A stretch of DNA of 64,000 nucleotides from an uncultured Eubacteriales bacterium (lineage in GTDB: Bacteria; Bacillota; Clostridia; Peptostreptococcales; Anaerovoracaceae): the NCBI GenBank assembly GCA_902786855.1, contig CADAEH010000008.1, positions 1 to 64,000 of the forward strand, given 5' to 3'. The first letter of the stretch is position 1; the number at the start of each line of letters is the position of its first letter. The position numbers were made by a program, and so were the translations under genes. The notes below the pieces were generated by a model. The model did no database searches and had not been told where the DNA came from. It saw nothing but the letters and a program-made list of their open reading frames with translations. Shown in pieces: positions 53,301 to 61,787 of this stretch.

Positions 53301-53573
53301 GCCGATACCCGGAACGATCGCATCGGGCCTCTCATATCTGAGGATCTTGGCTATGTATTCCAGTGTAAGCGGCTCCATGTATACCTTGTCTGCGATCTGA
53401 GTGTCTGTCATGATCGTTGCAGGGTTGGAATTACACAGTATTACCTCATAGCCTTCTTCTTTAAGAGCCAGGCACGCCTGTGTGCCGGCATAGTCAAACT
53501 CAGCCGCCTGACCGATCACGATCGGACCGGATCCAATGATAAGTATCTTCTTAATATCTTCTCTCTTTGCCAT
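50400..53573 (-). CDS. carB: Carbamoyl-phosphate synthase large subunit
   Basis: CarB makes carbamoyl phosphate from bicarbonate, ATP and ammonia delivered by CarA. The 1057-residue chain begins at the ATG at 53573 (behind GAGGGAACAATA) with MAKREDIKKILIIGSGPIVIGQAAEFDYAG. Two homologous ATP-grasp halves are present, each with the preATP-grasp domain and EVNPR motif (YLIEVNPRVSRSSALASKA and YIIEVNPRSSRTVPFLSKS), and an MGS-type allosteric domain follows. carA, normally directly upstream, is missing: pyrC precedes carB by 55 bp. Confidence 0.97.
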   Translation of the reverse strand: MAKREDIKKILIIGSGPIVIGQAAEFDYAGTQACLALKEEGYEVILCNSNPATIMTDTQIADKVYMEPLTLEYIAKILRYERPDAIVPGIGGQTGLNLAMQLEKKGVLKECRVELLGTPGESIERAEDRELFKEMCQSIGEPVIPSEITYSIEEAKKAALDIGYPVVLRPAFTLGGTGGGFANDEKELEDIAINAFNLSPVHQVLIEKSVKGYKEIEFEVMRDGTDCAITICGMENVDPVGVHTGDSIVVAPILSLNEHDLKMLNDSAIKIIRELKIEGGCNVQFALHPETSEYYLIEVNPRVSRSSALASKASGYPIARVTAKIAVGMTLDEIEVAGGKGSTEPSLDYIVAKFPRFPFDKFADASNLLGTQMKATGEVMGIGSTLTESFLKSIRSLETGVCHLHLDKFNGMSRNNLMDYISEFRDDNMYAIAELLRRGIKVSEIHEVTKITGIFLEAFKTIVDMEKTLRERVNDVRTLRAAKIIGFSDKEIARLWNLTEEEIYSKRKRNGIVPVFRMVDTLHTGKYIAYLYSSYTGENESRLTDKKKIIVLGAGPIRIGQGVEFDYSTVHAVQTIKRAGYEAIIINNNPETVSTDYTTADKLYFEPLTTEDVMAIIDFEQPEGVIATLGGQTAINLAEPLRNRGVKLIGTDCEAIDRAENRDRFEKVLEELGIPQPPGRAVTKIEDGVKAAAEIGYPVLVRPSFVLGGRAMQIVGDENQLRQYLKTAVEIDEDKPVLVDKYILGKEVEVDAICDGRDVFVPGIMELVERTGIHSGDSISVYPTFSISNKVKGKILQYAKALGVGIGIVGLYNIQFIVDDNDDVYIIEVNPRSSRTVPFLSKSTGYSLADIATEVILGKTLKEQGIFDLYPDEKKRYYVKVPVFSFNKIKGLDTYLSPEMKSTGEAIGYDNKLNRALYKALTASGTKLRNYGTVFATLAGDDKAEALPLVRRFYNLGFNIEGTPGTARFLKENGIRTREMKKISEGSDEILEAIRNGHIAYIINTRKVGDHVQANDGALIRQCASENNATLFTSLDTVRVLLDVLEETTQTISTIDA

Positions 53574-53628
53574 TATTGTTCCCTCAATCAACGTATTCTT
53601 TTGATTTATGTTTACCCCCGCGTTCACA

Positions 53629-54834
53629 CTATCTCTGATAGTCCATGCTGTACACAGGTCTACCGTCACATACGGTAAGGACATTGACGCCGCTGACCCT
53701 CCAGCCATCGAAAGGTGTTGCTTTTCCTTTTGAAAGGAAGTCTATCTCCGGTGTTATCGTCCATTCAGCTGAAAGGTTCCATACAGAGTAGTCATTCCCA
53801 AGCGGTATGCAGAACCTTTTGCGCGGATTATATACAAGCAGTTCCTCGAGTTTTTCCATGGTTATTATCCCCGGGATAACCAGATATGTATAAAGCAGCG
53901 GGAAGGCCGTCTCTATACCCACTATTCCGAACGCTGATTTCTCAAGACCGCGTGATTTTTCTTCAGCAGAATGCGGAGCATGGTCAGTAGCTATGCAGTC
54001 AATCGTGCCGTCTATAATACCTTCTATGAGAGCATCTCTGTCATCAGCACTCCGGATCGGCGGATTCATTTTCCATTTACCGTCTTCTTCGAGCATGCAA
54101 TCGTCGAGAAGCAGATAGTGCGGAGCCGTCTCACATGTAACGTCAACGCCCTCTGCTTTAGCCCTACGTATTATGTCAACGCTCTCTCTGGTGGAGATAT
54201 GGCAGACATGATACGCACAGCCTGTTTCCTTTGCCAGTCTGAGATCTCTTGCGACCTGTCCCCATTCAGACTCGGAGCAGATGCCTCTGTGCCCATGTTC
54301 TTTTGCGTATTTCCCATCATGGATATATCCGCCGTGAAGCAGGCTGTTGTCCTCGCAGTGTGCAGTTATGATCATGCCGAGCTCTTTTGCTCTCAGCATT
54401 GCCTGCTTCATGATCTCGTCCGACTGCACTCCATGACCGTCATCAGAAAAAGCAATGCACCTGCCGCTCATACCTTCCAGATCAGCTATCTCATTGCCCT
54501 TCTGTCCGACTGTGATAGCTGCATACGGATAAACATGGATGCATGCATCTTTTTCAATGATACGGATCTGCTCATCAAGATGTTCAACGGAATCTGAAAC
54601 AGGGTCAAGATTAGGCATAGTGCATACTGCAGTATACCCTCCGTGAGCCGCAGCCTTAGAGCCGGTATCTATCGTCTCCTTATAAGAAAATCCCGGTTCT
54701 CTGAAGTGCACATGCACGTCGCAAAAACCGGGAAGAATAGTGTACTGGGATGATAAATCGATGCCTGCCTCTCTGAGCAGCTTGATGTCTATCTTCGGAC
54801 TGAATTCGATCTTAGCTGATTTGCTCTTATCCAT
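53629..54834 (-). CDS. pyrC: Dihydroorotase
   Basis: The zinc enzyme cyclises carbamoyl aspartate to dihydroorotate. The 401-residue chain starts at an ATG at 54834 behind AAGGAGTTTCTA and shows the metal motif DVHVHFREPGFSYKE, the His ligands in TAHCEDN and YHVCHIST and the Asp in ATDHAPHS. The type is PyrC of the class I dihydroorotases, as usual in Firmicutes. It is the first gene of the cluster and has a promoter at 54864-54893. Confidence 0.95.
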   Translation of the reverse strand: MDKSKSAKIEFSPKIDIKLLREAGIDLSSQYTILPGFCDVHVHFREPGFSYKETIDTGSKAAAHGGYTAVCTMPNLDPVSDSVEHLDEQIRIIEKDACIHVYPYAAITVGQKGNEIADLEGMSGRCIAFSDDGHGVQSDEIMKQAMLRAKELGMIITAHCEDNSLLHGGYIHDGKYAKEHGHRGICSESEWGQVARDLRLAKETGCAYHVCHISTRESVDIIRRAKAEGVDVTCETAPHYLLLDDCMLEEDGKWKMNPPIRSADDRDALIEGIIDGTIDCIATDHAPHSAEEKSRGLEKSAFGIVGIETAFPLLYTYLVIPGIITMEKLEELLVYNPRKRFCIPLGNDYSVWNLSAEWTITPEIDFLSKGKATPFDGWRVSGVNVLTVCDGRPVYSMDYQR

Positions 54835-54863
54835 TAGAAACTCCTTAATTCTTAAATCGATAT

Positions 54864-54893
54864 ATGGTAACAAGAATAACTTGAGTGTGTCAA
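54864..54893 (-). promoter_or_regulatory. Promoter of the pyrC-carB-pyrK-pyrD cluster
   Basis: On the minus strand TTGACA and TACCAT are separated by 18 bp, ending 29 bp before the pyrC start. I see no PyrR-type attenuator. Confidence 0.55.
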
Positions 54894-54996
54894 GAAAACC
54901 CGGACTGAAAATGTCTGTAACGGAAAATAATACATGATTTTCAAGTCAAAATCCGAACGATTTGTCTCTGTTTGCAAAAATACTTCTGATAACGCT

Positions 54997-55662
54997 CTAT
55001 CTGTAAAGGTCCTTAATCAGCAGCAGCCTGCCTTCACCGACTATTATCTCTGCTGTCTTCCCGGCAAGCACCTCATTACTTGTGGCATACTGATAGTCAC
55101 TCGTTATCTCTGCATTCTCAAGCGGGAATTTTGCGTTCCTTATCGTTATCCCCCTGGCTGTTCCGGTCATATTTATAAGGGAAAAGAACGGGTATCTGTC
55201 CTCCACATATGCTCTCCCGCGAACAGTTACTGTCCTGCCATTGATCATCTCAGGATGGGCGGATACCACTTCCATCTCGGAATAGTCATCAGCTATCATG
55301 CCCCTGCACCCATGTGAGTCGAGGTAAAACAATGCATACAGGTTGACGAGGGAATGATCTGCTCTGCCCCCTATCACGCCAAGCAGCAGGAAATCAGTAA
55401 ATCCCCTGTCTATACCCACCTTTACTGCATGCATGGTGTCAGTATCGTCCTTAGCTACAGGCAAAACGATTGTCTCCACATCGATATCAGGTCTCTCGGC
55501 TGAATCAAAGTCCCCTATAATAAGAGACGGTTGTCTGCCAAGGCCTTCCATATGCCTGAGCCCGCTGTCGCAATATATTATAAAATCATCTGCGCGGAGA
55601 TATTCTTTCATCCGTTCATAATCTCTTATCTCCGCACCACCTGCAATAACGCACCTTTTCAA
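54997..55662 (-). CDS. thiN: Thiamine diphosphokinase
   Basis: The enzyme converts thiamine and ATP to thiamine diphosphate, the active cofactor. The 221-residue chain has the motifs IIYCDSGLRHMEGLG, LIIGDFDSAE and VLPVAKDDTDTMHAV, and GGRADHSLVN; the beta-roll C-terminus ends LLLIKDLYR. It appears to start at a TTG (55662) five bases after GGAGGTTTATT. It reads in the same direction as the pyr cluster but a 160-bp gap with its own promoter lies between them. Confidence 0.93.
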   Translation of the reverse strand: MKRCVIAGGAEIRDYERMKEYLRADDFIIYCDSGLRHMEGLGRQPSLIIGDFDSAERPDIDVETIVLPVAKDDTDTMHAVKVGIDRGFTDFLLLGVIGGRADHSLVNLYALFYLDSHGCRGMIADDYSEMEVVSAHPEMINGRTVTVRGRAYVEDRYPFFSLINMTGTARGITIRNAKFPLENAEITSDYQYATSNEVLAGKTAEIIVGEGRLLLIKDLYR

Positions 55663-55703
55663 AATAAACCTCCACTGTCATGGATTGATCAACGATCTGC
55701 ATC

Positions 55704-56450
55704 TCAGATCATGACGACCTCTGTAACTGTCAGAATATCCCCATTTACTGTAAAACGTATATCCCATCTGCCAAATGACATACCGTACGTGTATCCCGGC
55801 TGTTTTTCATAAGCTCCGCGGGGATCTGACTCAAGGACGCTTATCAGACCTGCCCTCTTGTTTTCTTCTATAAGACTCAGAAGTTCATCAGGGAACTCTA
55901 CCCTGAGGCATGTGAATTCTGTAAGATCAGTAAAACCGCCGCTTGCTTCAGGATGGCTGTCCGCATAAGGTATGTATGGCTTTATATCATATACCGGTGT
56001 GCCATTTACTATATCTGCTCCCGAAACGATAAGCGCAAGTTCATCAGTTGTCTCGCCTATTTCTTCAGTATTCGATACGGGCTTCCCTTCACGCTCTATC
56101 CTGATAAGTCTGACACATGACATGGCAAGTGAATTGGGCCGGTATGGCGATCTTGTCGCCCAGACTCCTTTGCGCGCGCTCCCTCCCAGCCTTGGCGGGC
56201 GCACTGTAGGATACCATTTTACCGGTTCAGCTTCCATATTGAGTCTGGTCTGGCTGAAGCCCCATATCAGCCATATGTGAGTAAAATCTTCGATGCCTCT
56301 CAGAGCATCGCCGTTACGGAATGCAGGCTCGATCACAACAGCCTGTTCCAGTTCTGCAACAAGTCCGCTCTGGCGGGGGACGCCGAATTTTTCATTATAA
56401 TCCGAACGCACATATGCTATCGGCTTTATCGTGTATTCATCGTCCTTCAT
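55704..56450 (-). CDS. trmO: tRNA (N6-threonylcarbamoyladenosine(37)-N6)-methyltransferase TrmO
   Basis: TrmO (TsaA, UPF0066) methylates t6A37 in tRNA-Thr. The 248-residue chain starts at 56450 behind CAGGAGAAATTATCC. It shows KPIAYVRSDYNEKFGVPRQSGL, the SAM-binding DFTHIWLIWGF, RPPRLGGSARKGVWATRSPYRPN and LALIVSGADIVNGTPVYDIKPYI, all hallmarks of the family. The C-terminal extension of about 90 residues is normal for the bacterial long form. Confidence 0.94.
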   Translation of the reverse strand: MKDDEYTIKPIAYVRSDYNEKFGVPRQSGLVAELEQAVVIEPAFRNGDALRGIEDFTHIWLIWGFSQTRLNMEAEPVKWYPTVRPPRLGGSARKGVWATRSPYRPNSLAMSCVRLIRIEREGKPVSNTEEIGETTDELALIVSGADIVNGTPVYDIKPYIPYADSHPEASGGFTDLTEFTCLRVEFPDELLSLIEENKRAGLISVLESDPRGAYEKQPGYTYGMSFGRWDIRFTVNGDILTVTEVVMI

Positions 56451-56647
56451 GGATAATTTCTCCTGCCATACCAACTGATTACATCAGTCAGGTTTCAATA
56501 CTCCAAAGAATATTATACCAACTTATGAAATAATGTTAAGTTTTATTGTAAGCCTGCAGCTTTGTCGTTTATTATAATTGTGTATAATTATACTCTTTTT
56601 TAAATACAGGATCACGATCCGCCCCGCTGTAGGGTCAAGGAGATTTC

Positions 56648-59557
56648 ATGGAACACATAAAGCGAAAAAGAGTCATTATAATAGTATATTTGCTGATCGC
56701 TCTGTTAATTTCCGGGGCGGTCATTATCATGTCGTATGTTATCTCTGAAGTGCAGTCTGATTATAATGAGGGCATCAGCCAACTCGATTCATTGCTCAAG
56801 ACATACAATAAGGAAGTAGCAAAGTACGACGATGCGACGTCTGCTTCTTATGAAGAAATACTGACAACAGTTCAGCTGACAGCCTCTGCGCTCAAGTCAT
56901 CAGATCATGAGCTCAGCCCTTCCGCATTTGATTCGGGATTCATAGTGCTGAGGACTGCAGATGGATCAGGTCGGCCTGAAGGTTTCCCTAAAATAGAATA
57001 TGATGATGACTGGCTCTTCTCCGACAGGGATACCGGAGCGATCTGGGTCGATGATAATACAACTGCCATATTTTCCAGAATCACAGATGATTATTATTAT
57101 GTAGAATTCATAGATGATGGTACCGGTTTCAAAACTCTTGAAAAAGTTGATCAGACAGTAGATCCCCAGCATACGCTTGCTGATCTTGCCGAAGCGAATA
57201 ACTGTGATTTCCTGATACTCAGCACTGAGGGTGCTGATGGGGATCCGGATGACATACCGGTAATTTCAGCTACCGGGGCATTCAAGGATTATACGACTAC
57301 AAAAGAATTCGACCTGAGCGCTGAAGAAATATCAAAATCAGCGGGTGAATCTTTTACGGTAGCTATATTAAATGGTAAGCCTTATCTGATACAGTCACTG
57401 AACGGTCAGGGATACATCGAGGATTATACTATCACTGCTGTCATGCTTGTAAATGCATTTCTGGTATTCAAAGAGGCATGGGAGCAGACACTTTCAGCAA
57501 TCGTCATTATGATGCTGATATGTATCGCTCTGGCAGTCTGGATCCTTTCCACATTCCGAATGGTCAAAACCAAAGCACTTACATATGAGCAGATGGAGCG
57601 TTATGCTCCTGCCTCAATAAAACGAAAAGCTATAGTGTTCGTACTTGCAGGATTTCTGTTAGTTCATTTCGCTGCTGTTTTCAATCAGAATCTCGAGAGT
57701 ATGTTTCTTGAGTCCAAGCATGCAAACAGAACCCTTACATCATATTTCCACAGGCTGAGTGATGATACCACTAATACGGAAAAGTTCAAGAAGCTCAGCC
57801 GCAAGCAGATATATACCAATTCACAGCGTATCGCTGACCTTATGGAAGACATGAGTGAGCTTCAGAACCCGGCCTGGCTTGATGAAGCGTCAGAAATAAT
57901 AGGTGCTGATTATATAATTTTATATGACCATAACGGTGATGAAGTAGTAACGAATGCCCGCTACAAGGGGATGTCGCTCGGTAAAAAAGAGTCTTCCGCA
58001 ACATATGATTTCAGGCGCCTTCTCAGAGGTGTACGATATATATATCATGATAATATCAAAGATGAAGTGACGGGTCTCACCAGAAATCTTCACGGCATAT
58101 CTGTTGATCTCAACTCTGATGAAACTTCTTATGGTGCTATGCTGATCGCTTTTGAGCCTAACGAGTATGCCGATATGACAATTACGGATTATGATGCTGC
58201 TGCTTCAGCAATGGCTACTCCGGGTACAATTCTTTTTGGCGCAGACCCGAAAACCGGTGAGATCCTTTACAGCAGTAAGAAATCGTTTATAGGAAAAAAT
58301 GCCGATGATCTCTGCACGGAATCATTCCCTATGCGCAGTAACTATCTTGGATTCCTTGATATAAACGGCAAAGAGTACTATGGAAGGTCAGCCAGCTATG
58401 AGGGCAATATCTACTACTATTTTGTTGAAAAGAGCAAAATGAATGAATATTCCGGAATCTATGCTTCCACATGCAGGATCATGTTTCTTATCATCTCTGT
58501 GATCATGCTGTTATTCCTGTTCCACGGTTTTACTGAAGATAAATTCAAGGAGTACGCAGTTGTAGAAGACCCTGATGATGATGAACTGCTCAGGAGATTT
58601 GAAAAACGCTATCTTAAAAAACAGCACAAAGCGTCTGCCGACCTGTTCTCAGTTTTCAATAAGGACCTCACACCGGGATACAAGGCCCTTTCCGCAGCAG
58701 GGTTCCTTTTGTTCATATATATCGTCCTCATCATGCTGTCGATATATAACGCCAGGTACACTTCAGAATCCAACAGCAATCTGATCAGTTATATCTCCCA
58801 CGGAGACTGGGAGCGCGGATTCAATACATTTGCCGGCGCCGCTATCCTGTTCCTTATCTGCGCTTTAGCTGTGACACTCTTCATATTCAGGCTGATCTCG
58901 ATAGCCATGGTAAACTTGCTCAGTGAGAGGAGCGAGACCATCTGTCTTCTGATCATGAATATCCTCAGCTACGCCGTGATGATAGCCTCCGTGTTTATCG
59001 CACTCGGATACCTCGGTGTCAATGCGAGGGCAATAATCGCATCTGCCGGTCTTGTAGGTCTTGCTCTGTCTCTCGGAGCAAAGGATCTGGTAGCGGATGT
59101 GCTTGCGGGGATAACGACAATAGCAGAGGGAACTTATCAGGTCGGTGAGGTAATTGAAATAGCAGGATTCAGGGGTGAAGTTGCCAAGCTCGGCATGAGA
59201 AGCACTACACTGGTGGGTCGCGGAAAAAATATCAAAACATTCCGTAACAGCAGCATCGGTGATGTTATAAACTACTCGAGAATGAATTCCTGGTATCCTC
59301 TTACACTGACATTCTCCAATGCTGTGAGCATATCAGAAGTTGAAAAGATCCTTAATGAAGAGCTCCCGGCTATCGGTGTAAAGTATCCGGAGATCATCAG
59401 TGGACCTGAATACAGAGGTATCGATTCTGTAAACAGTGACAGAACAACGATACTCATACTTACAGAATGCAAGCAGACGGATTACAACAGTGTTCAGCTC
59501 AATGTGAACAGAGAAGTCCTTCACATAATGAAATCTCATAACATTGCTACTCAATAG
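56648..59557 (+). CDS. Large MscS-type mechanosensitive channel with two extracytoplasmic regions
   Basis: The 969-residue protein ends in an MscS channel core: a segment near 770-790, the pore-lining helix with GLVGLALSLGAKDLVADVLAG (801-821) and the beta domain VGEVIEIAGFRGEVAKLGMRSTTL. Before it, membrane segments are predicted near 8-30, 282-303, 328-345, 610-628, 683-700 and 727-755. The segments enclose two large extracytoplasmic regions (about 31-280 and 346-608), each with a mixed alpha/beta pattern (ADYIILYDHNGDEVVT) reminiscent of Cache-type sensor domains. Small MscS proteins have about 280 residues. The ATG follows AAGGAGATTTC. A ligand-gated rather than purely tension-gated channel is inferred. 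Confidence 0.87.
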   Translation: MEHIKRKRVIIIVYLLIALLISGAVIIMSYVISEVQSDYNEGISQLDSLLKTYNKEVAKYDDATSASYEEILTTVQLTASALKSSDHELSPSAFDSGFIVLRTADGSGRPEGFPKIEYDDDWLFSDRDTGAIWVDDNTTAIFSRITDDYYYVEFIDDGTGFKTLEKVDQTVDPQHTLADLAEANNCDFLILSTEGADGDPDDIPVISATGAFKDYTTTKEFDLSAEEISKSAGESFTVAILNGKPYLIQSLNGQGYIEDYTITAVMLVNAFLVFKEAWEQTLSAIVIMMLICIALAVWILSTFRMVKTKALTYEQMERYAPASIKRKAIVFVLAGFLLVHFAAVFNQNLESMFLESKHANRTLTSYFHRLSDDTTNTEKFKKLSRKQIYTNSQRIADLMEDMSELQNPAWLDEASEIIGADYIILYDHNGDEVVTNARYKGMSLGKKESSATYDFRRLLRGVRYIYHDNIKDEVTGLTRNLHGISVDLNSDETSYGAMLIAFEPNEYADMTITDYDAAASAMATPGTILFGADPKTGEILYSSKKSFIGKNADDLCTESFPMRSNYLGFLDINGKEYYGRSASYEGNIYYYFVEKSKMNEYSGIYASTCRIMFLIISVIMLLFLFHGFTEDKFKEYAVVEDPDDDELLRRFEKRYLKKQHKASADLFSVFNKDLTPGYKALSAAGFLLFIYIVLIMLSIYNARYTSESNSNLISYISHGDWERGFNTFAGAAILFLICALAVTLFIFRLISIAMVNLLSERSETICLLIMNILSYAVMIASVFIALGYLGVNARAIIASAGLVGLALSLGAKDLVADVLAGITTIAEGTYQVGEVIEIAGFRGEVAKLGMRSTTLVGRGKNIKTFRNSSIGDVINYSRMNSWYPLTLTFSNAVSISEVEKILNEELPAIGVKYPEIISGPEYRGIDSVNSDRTTILILTECKQTDYNSVQLNVNREVLHIMKSHNIATQ

Positions 59558-59567
59558 GCTGTAAATA

Positions 59568-59606
59568 GCAAAAAAAACCAGGCGGGCTTTAAGCCCGCCT
59601 TATTGT
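59568..59606. terminator. Bidirectional terminator
   Basis: AGGCGGGCTT and AAGCCCGCCT pair around a single base, with TTATTGTTT on the plus strand and GGTTTTTTTT on the minus strand. It serves the MscS-type and NimA-like genes, which converge here. Confidence 0.88.
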
Positions 59607-60083
59607 TTATGCCTCATGCACAAGCTTTCCGTTTATGTTCTCTATTTCTATGGCGAAGCATAGGGTTCTGACAGCGTCCTTTTCGATCTCTGACTCCACG
59701 TACTCAGGCGTGCATGGGAACTTTCCGCACAGCAGCCGGCTCCATTTTATGATCGACTCCTGATCTTCGATCAGTTCAGCTTTGCCGAAGACGATAACAC
59801 TTTTTACATATTTCGCCCAGTCCCCTTCTTTCTGGTACTCCTGGCCGAATACACAGTATGAAACCTTAGGATCTCTCTTTATAGCATCTACCCTGTGGCC
59901 GAAATTTGCTCCATGAAAATAAAGCTTTCCCGTCTCCTCGTCATAATAATGATTGATAGGAACTCCGTAAGGATAACCGTCATCTCCCTGAACAGAGAGA
60001 ACTCCTCTGGTTTCATTCTTGAGTACTTCTATTATCTCTTCCTGTGTGAGAGCCTGCGGGCTTCTTCTCATCTTTCTGAACAT
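59607..60083 (-). CDS. Pyridoxamine 5'-phosphate oxidase-fold flavoprotein, NimA-like
   Basis: The 158-residue chain has the split-barrel FMN-binding fold of the NimA/5-nitroimidazole resistance group: FRKMRRSPQALTQEEIIEVL at the start, GVLSVQGDDGYPYGVPINHYY and LYFHGANFGHRVDAI, then VSYCVFGQEY. Such proteins are common in anaerobic Firmicutes; some reduce nitroimidazoles but most are housekeeping and their natural substrate is unknown. Resistance cannot be concluded from sequence. The ATG follows GGGAGGACATT. It is divergent from the glycosyltransferase gene. Confidence 0.9.
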   Translation of the reverse strand: MFRKMRRSPQALTQEEIIEVLKNETRGVLSVQGDDGYPYGVPINHYYDEETGKLYFHGANFGHRVDAIKRDPKVSYCVFGQEYQKEGDWAKYVKSVIVFGKAELIEDQESIIKWSRLLCGKFPCTPEYVESEIEKDAVRTLCFAIEIENINGKLVHEA

Positions 60084-60217
60084 AATGTCCTCCCATTTGG
60101 TTATTTTTTATTATCTGGAGTAATTCTACTTCATTTTGCGTATAATAATAAAGGATATATTTCAGAATGCCCGGTCCAGCGGGCAAAAGAACAAAGAAGA
60201 AAGGACTTCATCTATTT

Positions 60218-61708
60218 ATGCAGGAAAAACACACTATCTGTCTGCTCAATGACTCATTTCCGCCAACCATCGATGGTGTGGCCAATGTTGTTCTGAACTA
60301 CGCAAACATCATTGAGAAGGATCACGGGCATTCCCTCGTTGTGACGCCACAGGTACCGGATACAGAAGACGATTACCCTTTCCCGGTCGTAAGATATCCC
60401 AGCATAGACACCAGGAAACTGGTGGGATATGTAGCCGGATATCCGTTTTCGCCTGAAGCCGCTCATATAATAAAGGAAGAAAAGACTGAGCTTCTTCACA
60501 CTCACTGTCCTATGACCTCAAGCCTGCTTGCGCGCCAGCTGTCTGAGTCTATGGGTCTTCCGCTGGTAATGACATGGCATACAAAATATGATATCGATAT
60601 CGCCAATGCGATCCATAATAAAGCTCTGCAGGAAACAGCTCTTCAGGCTCTGCTTCGCAATGTGAACGCCTGCGATGAGATCTGGACTGTCAGCAGCGGT
60701 GCCGGAGAAAACCTGAGATCGATCGGTTATGAAGGCGATTACATAGTGATGCCAAACGGTGTCGATCTTCCTCACAAAACAGTGCCGAAAGATCAGGTCT
60801 TTAAGGCTACTTCAGGCTACGACCTGCCGCATGGGATCCCATGCTTCCTTTTCATTGGAAGACTGATGTGGTACAAAGGACTTCGCATTATTCTCGATGC
60901 TCTTGCCCTTCTCCTCAATCAGAAGAAAGACTTCCGCATGATCTTTATCGGCGGCGGCGGTGATGAAGAAGAAGTAAAAGCGTATACCGCTTCCCTCGGA
61001 CTTGAACGCAAAGTATTCTTTACCGGTCCGATCTCTGCCCGCAGACTGCTGCGCGCATGGTATACACGTGCTGATCTCTTCCTCTTCCCTTCGACTTTTG
61101 ATACCAACGGTCTTGTAGTAAGAGAAGCAGCAGCAAGTGATACTGCTTCTGTGATAATCCAGGGCAGCTGTGCTTCTGAAGGCATCAAAGACGGGCAAAA
61201 CGGTTTTCTTATCGAAGAAAATGCTCAGTCACTTGCGGCAAAGCTGTCAGAACTCATATCATCTCCGGATAAGATCAAAGACGTTGGTCGATCTGCAGGT
61301 CGCGAGATCTACATATCCTGGGATGAAGCTGTAGCGCGCGCATATGACAGATATGAAATCGTCATAGACAGATACAAGAGTGGATACTATAAAAAAAGGC
61401 TTCCTTATGACTATGACTTCTTCAGAGCACAGGGAGAGCTGATGGAAACTCTGGGCAGTATCGGGGCGGCAGGACAAAACCTCAGAAAAGACGCAGAAAC
61501 TCTCAGAAATGACCTGGATACATCTCTGCGGTCAATCAAAAATAAAGCTATAGTAGATGCGATTACAGCAGGTTACGAGACCAGACAGGGAATCAAAAAC
61601 ATCAGGACTGAAGCCGGGCAGCTGCTTCAGAGCAAAAAAGAAGAGGCACTTGAAGGTCTGGAAACAGCCCGCAATGACTTATGGGAATTACTTGACAGAT
61701 ATCTATGA
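60218..61708 (+). CDS. Glycosyltransferase family 4, diacylglycerol glycosyltransferase-like
   Basis: From the ATG at 60218 the protein has 496 residues. The GT-B fold is seen in CLLNDSFPPTIDGVANVVLN at the start, FLFIGRLMWYKGLRIILDAL at the nucleotide-sugar domain, and DTNGLVVREAAASDTASV. The N-terminal pattern is close to the 1,2-diacylglycerol 3-glucosyltransferases that make membrane glycolipids in Firmicutes. The last 90 residues (from about 405) form a long charged helical tail with a repeated pattern (LRKDAETLRNDLDTSLRSI), which could bind the membrane surface. An ATG at 60167 would add 17 residues; TATAAT lies at 60141-60146. Confidence 0.88.
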   Translation: MQEKHTICLLNDSFPPTIDGVANVVLNYANIIEKDHGHSLVVTPQVPDTEDDYPFPVVRYPSIDTRKLVGYVAGYPFSPEAAHIIKEEKTELLHTHCPMTSSLLARQLSESMGLPLVMTWHTKYDIDIANAIHNKALQETALQALLRNVNACDEIWTVSSGAGENLRSIGYEGDYIVMPNGVDLPHKTVPKDQVFKATSGYDLPHGIPCFLFIGRLMWYKGLRIILDALALLLNQKKDFRMIFIGGGGDEEEVKAYTASLGLERKVFFTGPISARRLLRAWYTRADLFLFPSTFDTNGLVVREAAASDTASVIIQGSCASEGIKDGQNGFLIEENAQSLAAKLSELISSPDKIKDVGRSAGREIYISWDEAVARAYDRYEIVIDRYKSGYYKKRLPYDYDFFRAQGELMETLGSIGAAGQNLRKDAETLRNDLDTSLRSIKNKAIVDAITAGYETRQGIKNIRTEAGQLLQSKKEEALEGLETARNDLWELLDRYL

Positions 61709-61733
61709 TATCTGAAATGTATTCTTAACAATA

Positions 61734-61770
61734 ATCAGGCTCCATGCATTACATGGAGCCTGATTTATTT
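61734..61770. terminator. Bidirectional terminator
   Basis: ATCAGGCTCCATG-CATTA-CATGGAGCCTGAT is a perfect 13-bp stem between the convergent glycosyltransferase and flavoprotein genes, with TTATTT on the plus strand and TATTGTT on the minus strand. Confidence 0.85.
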
Positions 61771-61787
61771 CATAAAACTATATTTAA

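Noticed and set aside
54835-54996. PyrR-type attenuator or T-box leader ahead of pyrC
   Set aside because: The 160-bp leader has no PyrR-binding loop, no antiterminator/terminator pair and no T-box sequence.
59607-60083. Annotation as a nitroimidazole resistance gene
   Set aside because: The fold is NimA-like, but resistance cannot be inferred from sequence alone and such genes are common in susceptible anaerobes.
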